Numbered from the stretch's first letter, positions 39,855-49,440 are shown. The stretch: DNA of 58,559 nt from an uncultured Oscillospiraceae bacterium (GCA_934668605.1 CAKUNY010000001.1:1-58559); one strand, 5' to 3'. Numbers and translations are program-made. Notes: generated by a model not told the origin, from the letters alone.

Positions 39855-41066
39855 ATGAAAAAGACTCTTGCCCTCGTACTGGCGCTGGCCATGCTTCTGA
39901 TGCTGGCAGCGTGCGCGGCCAGCACCCCCGCCGCCACCACTGATGCCTCGGCAGCCGAAAACACCGGCACCACTGCCGCGTCCGAAGCAGCGACAGAGGA
40001 AAAGCCCGCCTGTGTTTCCGGCGATACCATCAAAATTGGCTTCTCCATCCCCCGCACCGGCAACAGCGCCGAGCTCGGAACGAACTCCTACAACAGCGCA
40101 ATGATGGCGCTTGAGGAGATCAACGCAGCAGGCGGCATTCTCGGAAAGCCCGTTGAGCTCGTCATCGAAGACAGCCAGAACGACGCAAAGCAGGCTGTTG
40201 AGATTGCCAAGCGTTTTATTTCTGACGATTCGATCCTGATGACCCTGACCGGCGACAGCAGCACCTGCAACATCGCGTGCGCAAACTACTATCAGGAAGC
40301 AGAAATGTGCCTTCTCGCAGCCAACGCCTCCAACGCGGCGCTCACACCGATGGGCGACTACATCTTCAGCGTCGCCGGCCGCAGCACCGACGAAAGCCCC
40401 TTCTCCATCAACGGCGTAATCAAGGACTACATGGGCGTTGAGCGTCTTGCCATCATCTATGTCAACTCCGACTGGGGCGCAGGCCTTTATGAGACCGAAA
40501 AAGAGCTCTGCAAGGATGCCGGTATTGAAATCGTCGCCGCTGAGCAGTTCAACGAAGGTGAAACCGACTTCTCCTCCGTCATCTCCAAGATGCGCAAGGA
40601 ATCCCCTGATGCGGTTCTGGTCGTCGCGCAGTACGCCGAGGGCGGCCTGATCGTCAAACAAATCCGCAAGAGCGGCTGGGACGTCGCCATCACCACGACA
40701 GGTGCGGTTGTCAACGACGACTTCCTTTCCTTTGTCGGTGAAGACGCCGAGGGAATCTGCGGCTACGCTATTCTGACCTTCAGCGACGCCTTCCCCGCCT
40801 CCATGTCGTTCTACAACGAATATGTCAGCCGCTTCGACCGTACGCCCACCATCCACGCGACGGTATACGAAGGCCTGAAGATCATTGCCGAGGCAGCAAA
40901 CCGCTGCGGTGACAATCTGAACCGGCAGTCCATCCGCGAGGAGCTCGCGGCGACCAAGGACTTTGAAGGCCTGAACGGTCCTGTCACCATTGAGCAGGAC
41001 GGCAATGTCTCGCGTCTGTGGCAGGTTGTCAAGGTTCAGGACGGTGTTTGGACAAAGGCCGACTAA
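39855..41066 (+). CDS. Liv-type ABC transporter substrate-binding lipoprotein
   Basis: A 403-residue lipoprotein: signal ending LAAC (Cys20), Ala/Thr-rich tether, then a periplasmic-binding-protein type 1 domain starting IKIGFSIPRTGNSAELG with SYNSAMMALEEINAAGG, as in LivJ/LivK. GGAAGGAT precedes the ATG at 39855. Family members bind branched-chain amino acids but also amides, urea and aromatic acids. Because the operon encodes an oxidoreductase and is co-regulated with a transketolase, the ligand may not be a simple amino acid. Confidence 0.9.
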   Translation: MKKTLALVLALAMLLMLAACAASTPAATTDASAAENTGTTAASEAATEEKPACVSGDTIKIGFSIPRTGNSAELGTNSYNSAMMALEEINAAGGILGKPVELVIEDSQNDAKQAVEIAKRFISDDSILMTLTGDSSTCNIACANYYQEAEMCLLAANASNAALTPMGDYIFSVAGRSTDESPFSINGVIKDYMGVERLAIIYVNSDWGAGLYETEKELCKDAGIEIVAAEQFNEGETDFSSVISKMRKESPDAVLVVAQYAEGGLIVKQIRKSGWDVAITTTGAVVNDDFLSFVGEDAEGICGYAILTFSDAFPASMSFYNEYVSRFDRTPTIHATVYEGLKIIAEAANRCGDNLNRQSIREELAATKDFEGLNGPVTIEQDGNVSRLWQVVKVQDGVWTKAD

Positions 41067-41078
41067 GAAAGATCACCG

Positions 41079-41137
41079 AGACTGCGCATATCACATTTCC
41101 GTGCCCGCTCTGGGCGCGGAAATGTGCAGTCTTCTTG
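41079..41137 (+). terminator. Intra-operon attenuator after binding protein
   Basis: Long interrupted stem: AGACTGC...GCAGTCT outside and CACATTTCCG...CGGAAATGTG inside, followed by TCTTG. It lies between the binding protein and the dipeptidase, and likely boosts relative output of the binding protein. Confidence 0.7.
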
Positions 41138-41153
41138 TATAGGGAGGTATAGC

Positions 41154-42656
41154 ATGAACAAAGATGTAACACTGCGGGATTTGAATCCCAAACGCGTATT
41201 TGCCTTTTTTGAAAAGCTGACGCAAATTCCCCGCGGTTCCGGCCACGAAAAGCAGATCAGCGACTATCTTGTAGACTTTGCGAAGCAGCGCGGCTTATCG
41301 GTTGAGCAGGACAAATACTATAATGTTATCATCCGGAAAGCGGCATCAAAGGGCTGCGATGGCGCACCGGTCACCATGCTGCAAAATCATATGGACATGG
41401 TCTGCGAAAAGCTGCCCACAGTCTCGTTTGATTTTCTGACAGACGCCATTGTGCCGGTCGTCGACATCGAAAAAGGGATTGTCCGCGCGGCCGGAACATC
41501 TTTGGGAGCAGATAACGGCATCGGTCTTGCCGTTGCGCTGGCCATTCTGGACGACGATTCGCTCCGGCATCCGCCGTTGGAGGTCGTATGCACTGTCGGC
41601 GAGGAAATCGGTCTTGTGGGTGCTTCCGAAATGGACATGTCCGGTCTCCGGTCGGAATACATGATCAGCTCAGACGGCTTTGAACTTGATACTGTACAGG
41701 CCGGCTGCGCGGGAAGCGGCTACTTTGTTGCCCAGACAGACGCCGAATGGATAGACGCACAGGGGGCTTTTCCGTATGACTGTGCCGCACGCATCACCGT
41801 CACCGGCCTGATCGGCGGACACTCCGGCATCGACATCTGCAAGCAGCGCGCGAACGCGAACAAGCTTGTAGGGCGGCTGCTGCGCAATGTCAGAGCGCAA
41901 GGCATCGACATTGCAATCTCTGGCTATACCTGCCGCAACAGCGACAATTCCATCGCCCGGGAGGCATCGTGCGACATTGTCCTCGGGTCTTCTCAGTTGA
42001 AAGCACTTGAGAGCACCGCGCAGCAGGTCGAGGCCGCACTTTCGCGGGAGCTGGCGCTCACAGACCCCGATATCCGTATTCTTCTGCAAAAGATGCCTAT
42101 GCCTCAAAAATATCTGAGCCGCACATCGACAGATGTTTTTATCGATTATCTCGTTCTGGTGCCGGACGGCGTGTTTCTCAGGGAGCACGAGTTTACGCAC
42201 GGAACAATGGCCGCATGCTCGGCGAACATTGGCCGCGCCATCTTAACGGACGAGACGATTCAGATCCGTTCCATGATCCGCAGCAACTTTGACGATTTGC
42301 TTCGGGAAACCTTCCGCTCGTTTGCGCTGCTGGCCGGGCGGCTCGGCATGCAATCGCGCGAGGAGCGCGTGATCCCGGTCTGGGAATACCGCGCGGACAG
42401 CGTCCTGCTTGGCATTTTGAAGGACTCCTACCGTGAGCTGTTCCATACGGAAATCGGCGTCGCCATGTCGCACGGAACCTCGGAGGGCGGCCTGTTCCGA
42501 AGCGCCGTCGGGTGCGATGTAGTTTGTCTCGGTGCGGACATCCGCGGCAACCACTCGCCGTATGAGATTGTTACTATCGAGTCCGTCGGCAGGCTGTATG
42601 AGCTGAACGTCAGAATTCTCGAAAAGCTGGCTGGGATGACGGGCAACGCAGTGTGA
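41154..42656 (+). CDS. pepD: Aminoacyl-histidine dipeptidase-like M20 peptidase 1
   Basis: Cytoplasmic zinc peptidase of the PepD/M20C family, 500 residues. Metal-site motifs: QNHMDMVCEK, GTSLGADNGIGLAVALAIL, CTVGEEIGLVGA and the C-terminal SHGTSEGGLF. GGGAGG precedes the ATG at 41154. It is inserted between the binding protein and the permeases of a Liv-type transporter, so the imported substrate may be a dipeptide or another amino-acyl conjugate that it cleaves. A paralogue lies at 49.6 kb. Confidence 0.92.
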   Translation: MNKDVTLRDLNPKRVFAFFEKLTQIPRGSGHEKQISDYLVDFAKQRGLSVEQDKYYNVIIRKAASKGCDGAPVTMLQNHMDMVCEKLPTVSFDFLTDAIVPVVDIEKGIVRAAGTSLGADNGIGLAVALAILDDDSLRHPPLEVVCTVGEEIGLVGASEMDMSGLRSEYMISSDGFELDTVQAGCAGSGYFVAQTDAEWIDAQGAFPYDCAARITVTGLIGGHSGIDICKQRANANKLVGRLLRNVRAQGIDIAISGYTCRNSDNSIAREASCDIVLGSSQLKALESTAQQVEAALSRELALTDPDIRILLQKMPMPQKYLSRTSTDVFIDYLVLVPDGVFLREHEFTHGTMAACSANIGRAILTDETIQIRSMIRSNFDDLLRETFRSFALLAGRLGMQSREERVIPVWEYRADSVLLGILKDSYRELFHTEIGVAMSHGTSEGGLFRSAVGCDVVCLGADIRGNHSPYEIVTIESVGRLYELNVRILEKLAGMTGNAV

Positions 42657-42665
42657 GGTACCGAA

Positions 42666-43577
42666 ATGAGTAACCTGATATATTTGGTCGATCAGCTGAT
42701 GAACGGCCTGCTGCAAGGCTCCATTTACGCCCTTGTGGCCATCGGCTACATGCTGATTGTCGGCATTGTCGGCCTGCCGACCTTCGCTTATGGCGATATT
42801 GTGATGTGCGGCGCGTATATCGCGCATCTGGTCTTCAGCGTGTCGGAGCACGCGAACCCTATCATCGTCTTTCTGGCGGTGTTTCTTGGAACTGCCATAC
42901 TTGGCATTCTCATGGACAAGCTCTGCTACGAGCCGTTCTTCGATTCGCCGCGCCATATTTCCCTGATGTGTACCATCGGAATGAGCACCATTCTCAAAAA
43001 TGTTGTTCAGATTCTTACGGATTCCACCACCGTTTCCATTCCGGAAATGTTCGGAAGCTGGAGCGTGGAGCTCGGAAACTATTACATCACGGCGTCGCAG
43101 GTCTGGGTGTTCGGAATTGTCATTGTCCTGTGCATCTGCTTCACGCTGTTTTTGACGAAAACCAAAACCGGCGTTCAGATCCGTGCCGTCAGCCAGAATA
43201 AGAAGGCCGCCAACCTGGTCGGCATCAACGTCAACCGGATCATTCTGCTCGGCAACGCGCTCGGCTGCGGCATGGGCGGTCTGGCGGGGCTTCTGTACGC
43301 GGTGTACTATAACAGCTTCCGCGCCACAATGGGCGGTGCCATCGGCATGAAGGCGTTCATCGTATCCGTTCTGTCCGGCTTCGATAATATCCTGACAGCT
43401 TCTATCGCGAGCGTCATCATCGGTGTCGTGGAAAGCATCGGTATCGCGCTTACCACCTCGGGCTACCGCGATATTTTCGCATTCGTATTCCTGATTGTCA
43501 TCTTGATCATCAATCCCACAGGTCTGGCCGGAAATAACCGCAGCGCCATGCAGAAAATCCGCCAGAGCAAGGAATAA
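42666..43577 (+). CDS. livH: Liv-type ABC permease LivH
   Basis: Membrane permease of 303 residues with about eight helices. N-terminal DQLMNGLLQGSIYALVAIGYM and the cytoplasmic loop AVSQNKKAANLVGINVNRII are typical of LivH. It starts 9 bases after the dipeptidase and is followed by LivM. Acts with LivM to form the channel. Confidence 0.93.
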   Translation: MSNLIYLVDQLMNGLLQGSIYALVAIGYMLIVGIVGLPTFAYGDIVMCGAYIAHLVFSVSEHANPIIVFLAVFLGTAILGILMDKLCYEPFFDSPRHISLMCTIGMSTILKNVVQILTDSTTVSIPEMFGSWSVELGNYYITASQVWVFGIVIVLCICFTLFLTKTKTGVQIRAVSQNKKAANLVGINVNRIILLGNALGCGMGGLAGLLYAVYYNSFRATMGGAIGMKAFIVSVLSGFDNILTASIASVIIGVVESIGIALTTSGYRDIFAFVFLIVILIINPTGLAGNNRSAMQKIRQSKE

Positions 43578-43601
43578 TCCCGGGAAAGGAAGGACGCACA
43601 T

Positions 43602-44621
43602 ATGAATATAACATCGCTTGGTTCAAGGAAGAGCAAGAAGCAGCTGCTGGCTGTGCTTTTCTGCGTCGTTCTCGTTCTTGCGTTTCCCTTTCTTTGCAAA
43701 CGGGAAGAGAACTATATGACGATCGCCAATAAAATCCTCATCTATATGCTGTTCGCAACCGGACTGAACATCACAAACGGCTACATCGGTCTGTTCAGTC
43801 TGGGCACGGCCGGCTTCATGTGCATTGGCGCGTACACCTCCGCAATTCTGAGCACACAGCTGCAGCTCAATTACTTTCTCGTGCTTCTTTGCAGCAGCCT
43901 GTTTGCGGGTCTCATCGGCGCCCTGCTTGCCATTCCGACCGGAAAATTCGAAGGCTTCTTTTTCAGCATGACGACACTCGGCTTTTCGGAAATCGTCCGT
44001 TTGACCGCGCTGAACTGGGCAAGCCTCACCGGCGGCTCCAACGGCATTCACAGCATTCCGCGCGCGGCCATTTTCGGCCACACGCTGCAAAATTCCACGG
44101 AGTATTTCTACTACCACGCCGTCATTCTGGCCATCACGCTGTTCTGTGTCTACCGGATCATTCGCTCGCGCGTTGGGCGGGCGTGGATGTCCATCCGTGA
44201 AAATCAGGAGGCGGCAAAGTCGCTCGGCGTAAGCACGCTTCGCTATAAGTCCCTGAATTTCTTCGTCATGGGCTTTGTTCTCGGTCTGGGCGGCTGCCTG
44301 ATTGCCTATTACTACCGCTATATTTCTCCGGAGCTATTCCAGATCGACAATGGCCACGAGGTTCTCGCAATGGTCATTCTGGGCGGCATGGGCAATCTGG
44401 CAGGCCCTCTGATCGGTGCGCTGATCATCGAGCTGTGCATGGAAATTTTCCGCTCTGTCGCTGCTTACAGAATGCTTGCCTATGCGGTCGTTGTCATTCT
44501 GATGATGTGGATTCGTCCGCAGGGCATTCTCGGCGCAGCCGGTTCCTCGCTCACCGGAGAGAGCGTATTTTCCAAGCTGATCGCGCAGACCAGACGGAAA
44601 AAGCGCATGCGGCAGCTATGA
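43602..44621 (+). CDS. livM: Liv-type ABC permease LivM
   Basis: Second permease, 339 residues, with about nine helices. Family features are GLNITNGYIGLFSLGTAGFM, the cytoplasmic IRENQEAAKSLGVSTLRYK and VILGGMGNLAGPLIGALI. GGAAAGGAAGG precedes the ATG. The basic C-terminus (QTRRKKRMRQL) may contact the ATPases. Confidence 0.93.
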   Translation: MNITSLGSRKSKKQLLAVLFCVVLVLAFPFLCKREENYMTIANKILIYMLFATGLNITNGYIGLFSLGTAGFMCIGAYTSAILSTQLQLNYFLVLLCSSLFAGLIGALLAIPTGKFEGFFFSMTTLGFSEIVRLTALNWASLTGGSNGIHSIPRAAIFGHTLQNSTEYFYYHAVILAITLFCVYRIIRSRVGRAWMSIRENQEAAKSLGVSTLRYKSLNFFVMGFVLGLGGCLIAYYYRYISPELFQIDNGHEVLAMVILGGMGNLAGPLIGALIIELCMEIFRSVAAYRMLAYAVVVILMMWIRPQGILGAAGSSLTGESVFSKLIAQTRRKKRMRQL

Positions 44622-44637
44622 AAGGAGACGATAGCAG

Positions 44638-45417
44638 ATGCCAATCCTGGAAACGAAAAAGCTGTGCCGCTACTTTGGCGGTCTGAAGGCGGTTGAGCAG
44701 GTGGATATGCGGGTGGAGGAAAACGAAACCTTCGGCATTATCGGCCCAAACGGTGCAGGCAAAACGACGTTCTTTAACGTTTGCTCCGGTACATATACCG
44801 CAACCTCCGGCGAGGTATGGTTCAACGGAGAAAATATCACTAACAAATCGGCCGAGCACGCGGCAAAGGTCGGTCTTGCGCGAACCTTTCAGAATCTGAA
44901 GCTCTTTACGGCGATGACCGTAGAGGAGAATATCGCCGTCGGCTTTCACATCCGGACAAAAACGAACATTGCCAACGCCATTCTCCGCGACGGGCAGTAC
45001 CGGCGCGATGAAAAGCTGATCAAGGAACACACGGCCATGATTCTAGAAAAGCTTGGGTTGGAGGCTGTGGCCAAGGAGCGCGCGAGCAATCTCTCCTACG
45101 GAACGCAACGCAAGGTGGAAATTGCCCGTGCTATGGCGATCGAGCCGAAGATTCTTCTGCTCGACGAACCTGCCGCCGGTATGAACCCCCGCGAGACGGA
45201 AGATCTGATGCATTTCATTAAAATGCTGAACACAAAGGGCTATACCATCATCGTCATCGAGCACGACATGAAATTTATCATGAACCTGTGCGACCGGATC
45301 ATGGTGATGAATTACGGAAAAAAGATATGCGACGGCACGCCGGAAATTGTGCGCAACAGTGTTGAGGTGCAGGAGGCCTACCTCGGCAAAAACTATGGCA
45401 GCGACACTGCGATCTAG
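44638..45417 (+). CDS. livG: Liv-type ABC ATPase LivG
   Basis: Nucleotide-binding subunit, 259 residues. Walker A GPNGAGKTTFFN, a degenerate signature NLSYGTQRKVEIARAM (normally LSYGQQR), Walker B ILLLDEPAAGMNP and switch His in VIEHDMKFIM. AAAGGAG precedes the ATG. LivG and LivF together power the permease pair. Confidence 0.93.
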   Translation: MPILETKKLCRYFGGLKAVEQVDMRVEENETFGIIGPNGAGKTTFFNVCSGTYTATSGEVWFNGENITNKSAEHAAKVGLARTFQNLKLFTAMTVEENIAVGFHIRTKTNIANAILRDGQYRRDEKLIKEHTAMILEKLGLEAVAKERASNLSYGTQRKVEIARAMAIEPKILLLDEPAAGMNPRETEDLMHFIKMLNTKGYTIIVIEHDMKFIMNLCDRIMVMNYGKKICDGTPEIVRNSVEVQEAYLGKNYGSDTAI

Positions 45418-45432
45418 GAGGTAATGCTCGGT

Positions 45433-46143
45433 ATGCTTGAAGTGAAAAATCTGACCGTAAAATACGGCCAGCTGACAGCCCTGCAGGGAATCAGCTTCCT
45501 TGTGGAGGATCAGAAAATTGTGTCGCTGATCGGTGCGAACGGCGCGGGAAAGACAACGACACTGATGGCAATCTCCGGCCTCGTGCCAAAGGAATCCGGC
45601 AGCGTGATCTATGACGGCGAGGACATCACCGGCGAAAAGCCGCATATCATTGCCCGCAGGCGGCTCTCCCATATCCCCGAGGGACGGCTAATCTTCCCGA
45701 AGCTGACAGTTGAGGAAAACCTGATCACCGGACAGCTTGCCAAAAAGAACATGACCGAGGCTGAGGTCAAAGCCCGGCTGGAGGAAATGTACACGCTCTT
45801 CCCACGCCTGAAGGAGCGCAGAAAACAGGCCGGAGGCTCACTTTCCGGCGGTGAGCAGCAAATGCTCGCGATTGCGCGCGGCGTGATGAGTGACCCCAAA
45901 GTGATTATGCTCGACGAGCCCTCGCTCGGCATTGCGCCGCTGGTCGTCGAAGAAATCTTCAAAATGATCGTCAATCTGAAAAAAGCGGGAAAAACCATTC
46001 TGCTGATTGAGCAGAACGCGGTAATGGCTCTCAAAATCTCCGATTACGCGTATGTGCTGGAGCTCGGCAAAATCTCCATTGAAGGCACCGGCCGCGAGCT
46101 GTTGGCAAACGAGGCTGTGAAAAAAGCGTATCTTGGCATTTAA
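45433..46143 (+). CDS. livF: Liv-type ABC ATPase LivF
   Basis: Second ATPase, 236 residues. Walker A GANGAGKTTTLM, signature GGSLSGGEQQMLAIARG, Walker B VIMLDEPSLGIAPL and LLIEQNAVMAL. I chose the ATG at 45433, 11 bases after AGGAGG; the in-frame ATG at 45424 is only 2 bases from it. Last gene of the operon; a terminator duplicated from the dut locus follows. Confidence 0.93.
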   Translation: MLEVKNLTVKYGQLTALQGISFLVEDQKIVSLIGANGAGKTTTLMAISGLVPKESGSVIYDGEDITGEKPHIIARRRLSHIPEGRLIFPKLTVEENLITGQLAKKNMTEAEVKARLEEMYTLFPRLKERRKQAGGSLSGGEQQMLAIARGVMSDPKVIMLDEPSLGIAPLVVEEIFKMIVNLKKAGKTILLIEQNAVMALKISDYAYVLELGKISIEGTGRELLANEAVKKAYLGI

Positions 46144-46209
46144 CCGGCTCTTCCGTTTGCACGCGTTCGCTTGAACGTCTTTCTTCTGATAATCCCTCCT
46201 TATGAAAAT

Positions 46210-46243
46210 CCCGGCGCGGCCGCCGTTTTGGTGCCGCGCCGGG
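46210..46243. terminator. Bidirectional terminator after livF (duplicate of 35777)
   Basis: The same 34-base hairpin as at 35777-35810, again between convergent genes, here followed by ATTTTGTT. Confidence 0.85.
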
Positions 46244-46249
46244 ATTTTG

Positions 46250-47341
46250 TTACGCTTCCAGAAGCTTCACGGTCATAACGATCGGGTTATGGTCGGAATA
46301 CGCAAAGCCCGTGTCGATCACTTCGCTGTCCGTGACCTCGACGTTCGGCGAGACGAGAAAGCCGTCGACCGTCAAAACGAGCTGCCCCTCGTGATACGCC
46401 CCGTCGGCGTTTCGGACGGAGGGCACGGGCGCGTTTTTCCCTTCCGGCGCAATGAGGCGGATATCAGTCGCATCGATCAGGTCAAAGCGCACGGGCTGCG
46501 CCCAGTTATAATCCACCGTCGAGACGCCGAAATACGCCTCGCTGCCGCCCTGTAGCAAGTCCTTGTTGAAATCTCCGCCGCCCACGACGTAGTTTCCCGC
46601 CTCGAATTCCGCCTGCATGTCGGAAAGCAGAAGCTCCAGCTGCTCGTCGGCAATTTTCCCGTCGGAGGTGTAGGCGGACAGGTGGAGGTTATACAGGCAC
46701 AGCTCTTTTCCGTTCGCAACCGGGATTTTCGATACGCTGTAGCACCGGTCTAAATCCAGAATCTTCGTCACGCCCGTCTCGACCGGTAAGCTACGGCGCA
46801 CCGCGCTGCGAATGCCAAGACGCGACGTTGTCAGAAGCCCGGAATTCGACGCGCCGTGCGGCTGCGTGATGGGGTAAAACAGATACGCCGAGTGATAGTT
46901 GACGGCAAGGACGCTGTCTGACCACGCGTCCAGGTCTTCATACGTGCGAAGCGCCAGGGCTTCGTCGACATGGTAGCTCCGGTCGGAGTCAAAGTCGACC
47001 TCCTGCAGGATGCTGATATCAGGCTTTGCTTCTTCGATCGTCTGCCCGATTTCGTCGATGTTCGCGATCACGCGCTCTTTTGACCACGCGCGCGACTCGG
47101 TGCCGCCGTCCATGAAGAAGCCGAAATCGTCCTCATACGCGCCGAAGCCGATGTTCCAGCTGAGCACTCTGTATTCCGTATCCGCCGCAGCCGTCTCCAC
47201 GCCGCCGCTTCCGTGCGTGACGCTGAGCATCTGGTTGTCCTCGATGCGCGAATACGTGCCGAATACATAGCCCACATACAAAGCTGCGGCGATCAGCACC
47301 GCCAGCAGCGCAATGCCCGCAAATTTCAAGACCTTTTTCAA
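46250..47341 (-). CDS. Membrane-anchored endonuclease/exonuclease/phosphatase family protein
   Basis: A 363-residue protein with a single N-terminal membrane anchor (FAGIALLAVLIAAALYVGYV) and an extracytoplasmic EEP domain. Motifs in order: RVLSWNIGFGA, ISILQEVDFDS, LCLYNLHLSAYT, VVGGGDFNKD and the C-terminal YSDHNPIVM. It is preceded by AGGAGGG and probably starts at the TTG at 47341. Substrate could be a phospholipid head group, nucleic acid or phosphate ester. It is divergent from the flavodiiron gene and shares its 198-base control region. Confidence 0.86.
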   Translation of the reverse strand: MKKVLKFAGIALLAVLIAAALYVGYVFGTYSRIEDNQMLSVTHGSGGVETAAADTEYRVLSWNIGFGAYEDDFGFFMDGGTESRAWSKERVIANIDEIGQTIEEAKPDISILQEVDFDSDRSYHVDEALALRTYEDLDAWSDSVLAVNYHSAYLFYPITQPHGASNSGLLTTSRLGIRSAVRRSLPVETGVTKILDLDRCYSVSKIPVANGKELCLYNLHLSAYTSDGKIADEQLELLLSDMQAEFEAGNYVVGGGDFNKDLLQGGSEAYFGVSTVDYNWAQPVRFDLIDATDIRLIAPEGKNAPVPSVRNADGAYHEGQLVLTVDGFLVSPNVEVTDSEVIDTGFAYSDHNPIVMTVKLLEA

Positions 47342-47428
47342 GCAAGTTCCCTCCTGATTCTTCTTCTGAACCGTATCATACCCCAGCGCACGCAAAAATG
47401 CAATCCGCAGGTGAAGAACAAATTTTCA

Positions 47429-47485
47429 ATTTTAAGAATTATTCTTAAAATAGTTCTGGCTTTTTTCCGCGCCTTGTGGTATGCT
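47429..47485 (+). promoter_or_regulatory. PerR/Fur-like palindrome and promoter of flavodiiron gene
   Basis: A perfect 11-1-11 palindrome (47429-47451) has the core TAAGAAT-T-ATTCTTA, a 7-1-7 layout as in Fur/PerR boxes. An extended -10, TGGTATGCT, ends at 47485, with no good -35. The operator lies just upstream of where the polymerase would contact the -35. Confidence 0.6.
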
Positions 47486-47539
47486 AAGGACAGAAGAAAA
47501 CGGCCTTCCCGAAAAGGCACATGACAAGGAGGATTTTTT

Positions 47540-49384
47540 ATGTACTGCGTCAAGAAAATGACCGATGATCTATACTGGGTCGGCGCGAGCGACCGGCGGC
47601 TTGCGCTCTTTGAAAATGTCTACCCCATCTCTCGCGGCGTGAGCTATAACTCGTATCTGCTGCTCGATGAAAAGACGGTGCTGCTGGATACCGCCGACAG
47701 CTCGGTGAGCGGCATGTTCTTTGAAAACGTCGAGCACGTGCTTGCCGGCCGCCCGCTCGACTATCTGATCGTCAACCACATGGAGCCCGACCACTGCGCG
47801 CTGATGCAGGATCTGGTTCGGCGCTATCCCGATGTGAAGATCGTCTGCAACAAGAAAACGCTCGCGATGATTGAAAACTTCTTCACGTTCGATATCCAGT
47901 CCCGCGCCGTGATCGTCGGCGAGATGGATACGCTTTGCACCGGGCGGCACACGTTCGCATTCGTCATGGCGCCTATGGTGCACTGGCCGGAGGCGATGGT
48001 GTCCTACGATGTGACGACGAAGACGCTCTACTCCGCCGACGCATTCGGCACCTTCGGCGCGCTGAACGGCAATCTGTACGCGGATGAAGTGAACTTCCAG
48101 ACCGAATGGCTGGACGACGCCAGACGCTACTACACCAACATTGTCGGCAAATACGGCACGCAGGTGCAGGCGCTTTTAAAGAAGGCCGCGACGATCGAGA
48201 TCGAAACCATCTGCCCGCTCCACGGCCCCGTGTGGCGCAAGGACATCGGCTGGTTTATCGACAAATACGTCCACTGGGCAACCTACAAGCCCGAAGAGCA
48301 GGCCGTCGTCATCGCCTACGCCTCCGTCTACGGAAACACCGAAAACGCGGCGAACATTCTGGCCTCCAAGCTCGCCGACCTCGGCGTGCGCGATGTCAAG
48401 ATGTACGATGTCTCCGCGACGCACCCGAGCTTCATCGTCTCCGAGTGCTTCCGCGCAAGCCACCTCGTCTTCCTGTCCACGACCTACAACGCGGGCATGT
48501 TCGTGAACATGGAGAACCTGGTGCACGACATTGTGAACCACAACCTCCAGAACCGGACGATCGCTTTGGTTGAAAACGGCTCCTGGGCGCCCACGGCGGG
48601 CGGCCTTATGCGCGCCGAGTTCGGAAAGCTCAAAAATTGCACGATTCTGGACGAAACGCTCACCATCAAGTCCTCTCTCAAGGAAAGCCAGATGGACACG
48701 ATGAACGCTCTGGCGCAGGCAATCTACGACAGCATGGAGCATCCCGCGCCCGCTGTCCATGAAGAGGCCAAGCCCGTCGAGCAGAACGCGATGTTCTCGC
48801 TTTCGTACGGCCTGTACGTTCTCACCGCGCGCGACGGCGAGAAGGACAACGGCTGCATCATCAACACCGTCATGCAGCAGACCGACACCCCCAAGCGCAT
48901 CAGCATCACAGTCAACAAGGCGAACTACACCTGCGACATGATCAAGAAAACAGGCCTTTTCAACGTCTCTGTCCTCTCGCAGGACGCGCCCTTTGCGATG
49001 TTCCAGCACTACGGCTTCCAGTCCGGTCGGGATGTCGACAAATTTGCCGACGCGAAGACCACTCCGCGCGCCATCAACGGCGTTTATTACGTTCCGTATT
49101 GCACGAAAGCATTCCTCTCCGGCAAGGTCGTGCAGACCATCGAGTTTGAGACGCATATGCTCTTCATCGCCGACGTGACCGAAGCGCGCGAGCTCTCGAG
49201 CGTCCCCGCCATGACCTACAGCTACTACTTCGAAAACGTCAAGCCGAAGCCTGCCGCCCTCGCCGAGCAGAAGGGCTGGGTCTGCAAGATCTGCGGCTAT
49301 GTCTATGAGGGCGAGGACCTCCCCGCCGACTTCATCTGCCCGCTCTGCAAGCACGGCGCGGAAGACTTCGAAAAACTCGGCTGA
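47540..49384 (+). CDS. Flavodiiron protein fused to flavin reductase and rubredoxin domains
   Basis: Detoxifies O2 and/or NO by four-electron or two-electron reduction; cytoplasmic. The 614 residues read as four modules: metallo-beta-lactamase-like diiron domain (1-250) with NHMEPDH, VHWPEAM, SADAFG and LHGPVW supplying the iron ligands; flavodoxin domain (255-395) with AYASVYGNTENAA; a flavin reductase-like domain (about 415-560); and a C-terminal rubredoxin with CKICG and CPLCK (from about 580). This puts electron entry, relay and catalysis in one chain. AAGGAGG precedes the ATG. Confidence 0.95.
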   Translation: MYCVKKMTDDLYWVGASDRRLALFENVYPISRGVSYNSYLLLDEKTVLLDTADSSVSGMFFENVEHVLAGRPLDYLIVNHMEPDHCALMQDLVRRYPDVKIVCNKKTLAMIENFFTFDIQSRAVIVGEMDTLCTGRHTFAFVMAPMVHWPEAMVSYDVTTKTLYSADAFGTFGALNGNLYADEVNFQTEWLDDARRYYTNIVGKYGTQVQALLKKAATIEIETICPLHGPVWRKDIGWFIDKYVHWATYKPEEQAVVIAYASVYGNTENAANILASKLADLGVRDVKMYDVSATHPSFIVSECFRASHLVFLSTTYNAGMFVNMENLVHDIVNHNLQNRTIALVENGSWAPTAGGLMRAEFGKLKNCTILDETLTIKSSLKESQMDTMNALAQAIYDSMEHPAPAVHEEAKPVEQNAMFSLSYGLYVLTARDGEKDNGCIINTVMQQTDTPKRISITVNKANYTCDMIKKTGLFNVSVLSQDAPFAMFQHYGFQSGRDVDKFADAKTTPRAINGVYYVPYCTKAFLSGKVVQTIEFETHMLFIADVTEARELSSVPAMTYSYYFENVKPKPAALAEQKGWVCKICGYVYEGEDLPADFICPLCKHGAEDFEKLG

Positions 49385-49418
49385 CGCCTCCCGCGTTTCC
49401 AAAATTACCCTGGCTCTT

Positions 49419-49440
49419 CGTAGGGGCGGGCGACTCTGCG
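49419..49440. repeat. BIME-like palindrome, partial
   Basis: CGTAGGGGCGGGCGACTCTG resembles the left half of the composite at 13256. It lies directly upstream of the next composite copy. Confidence 0.55.
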
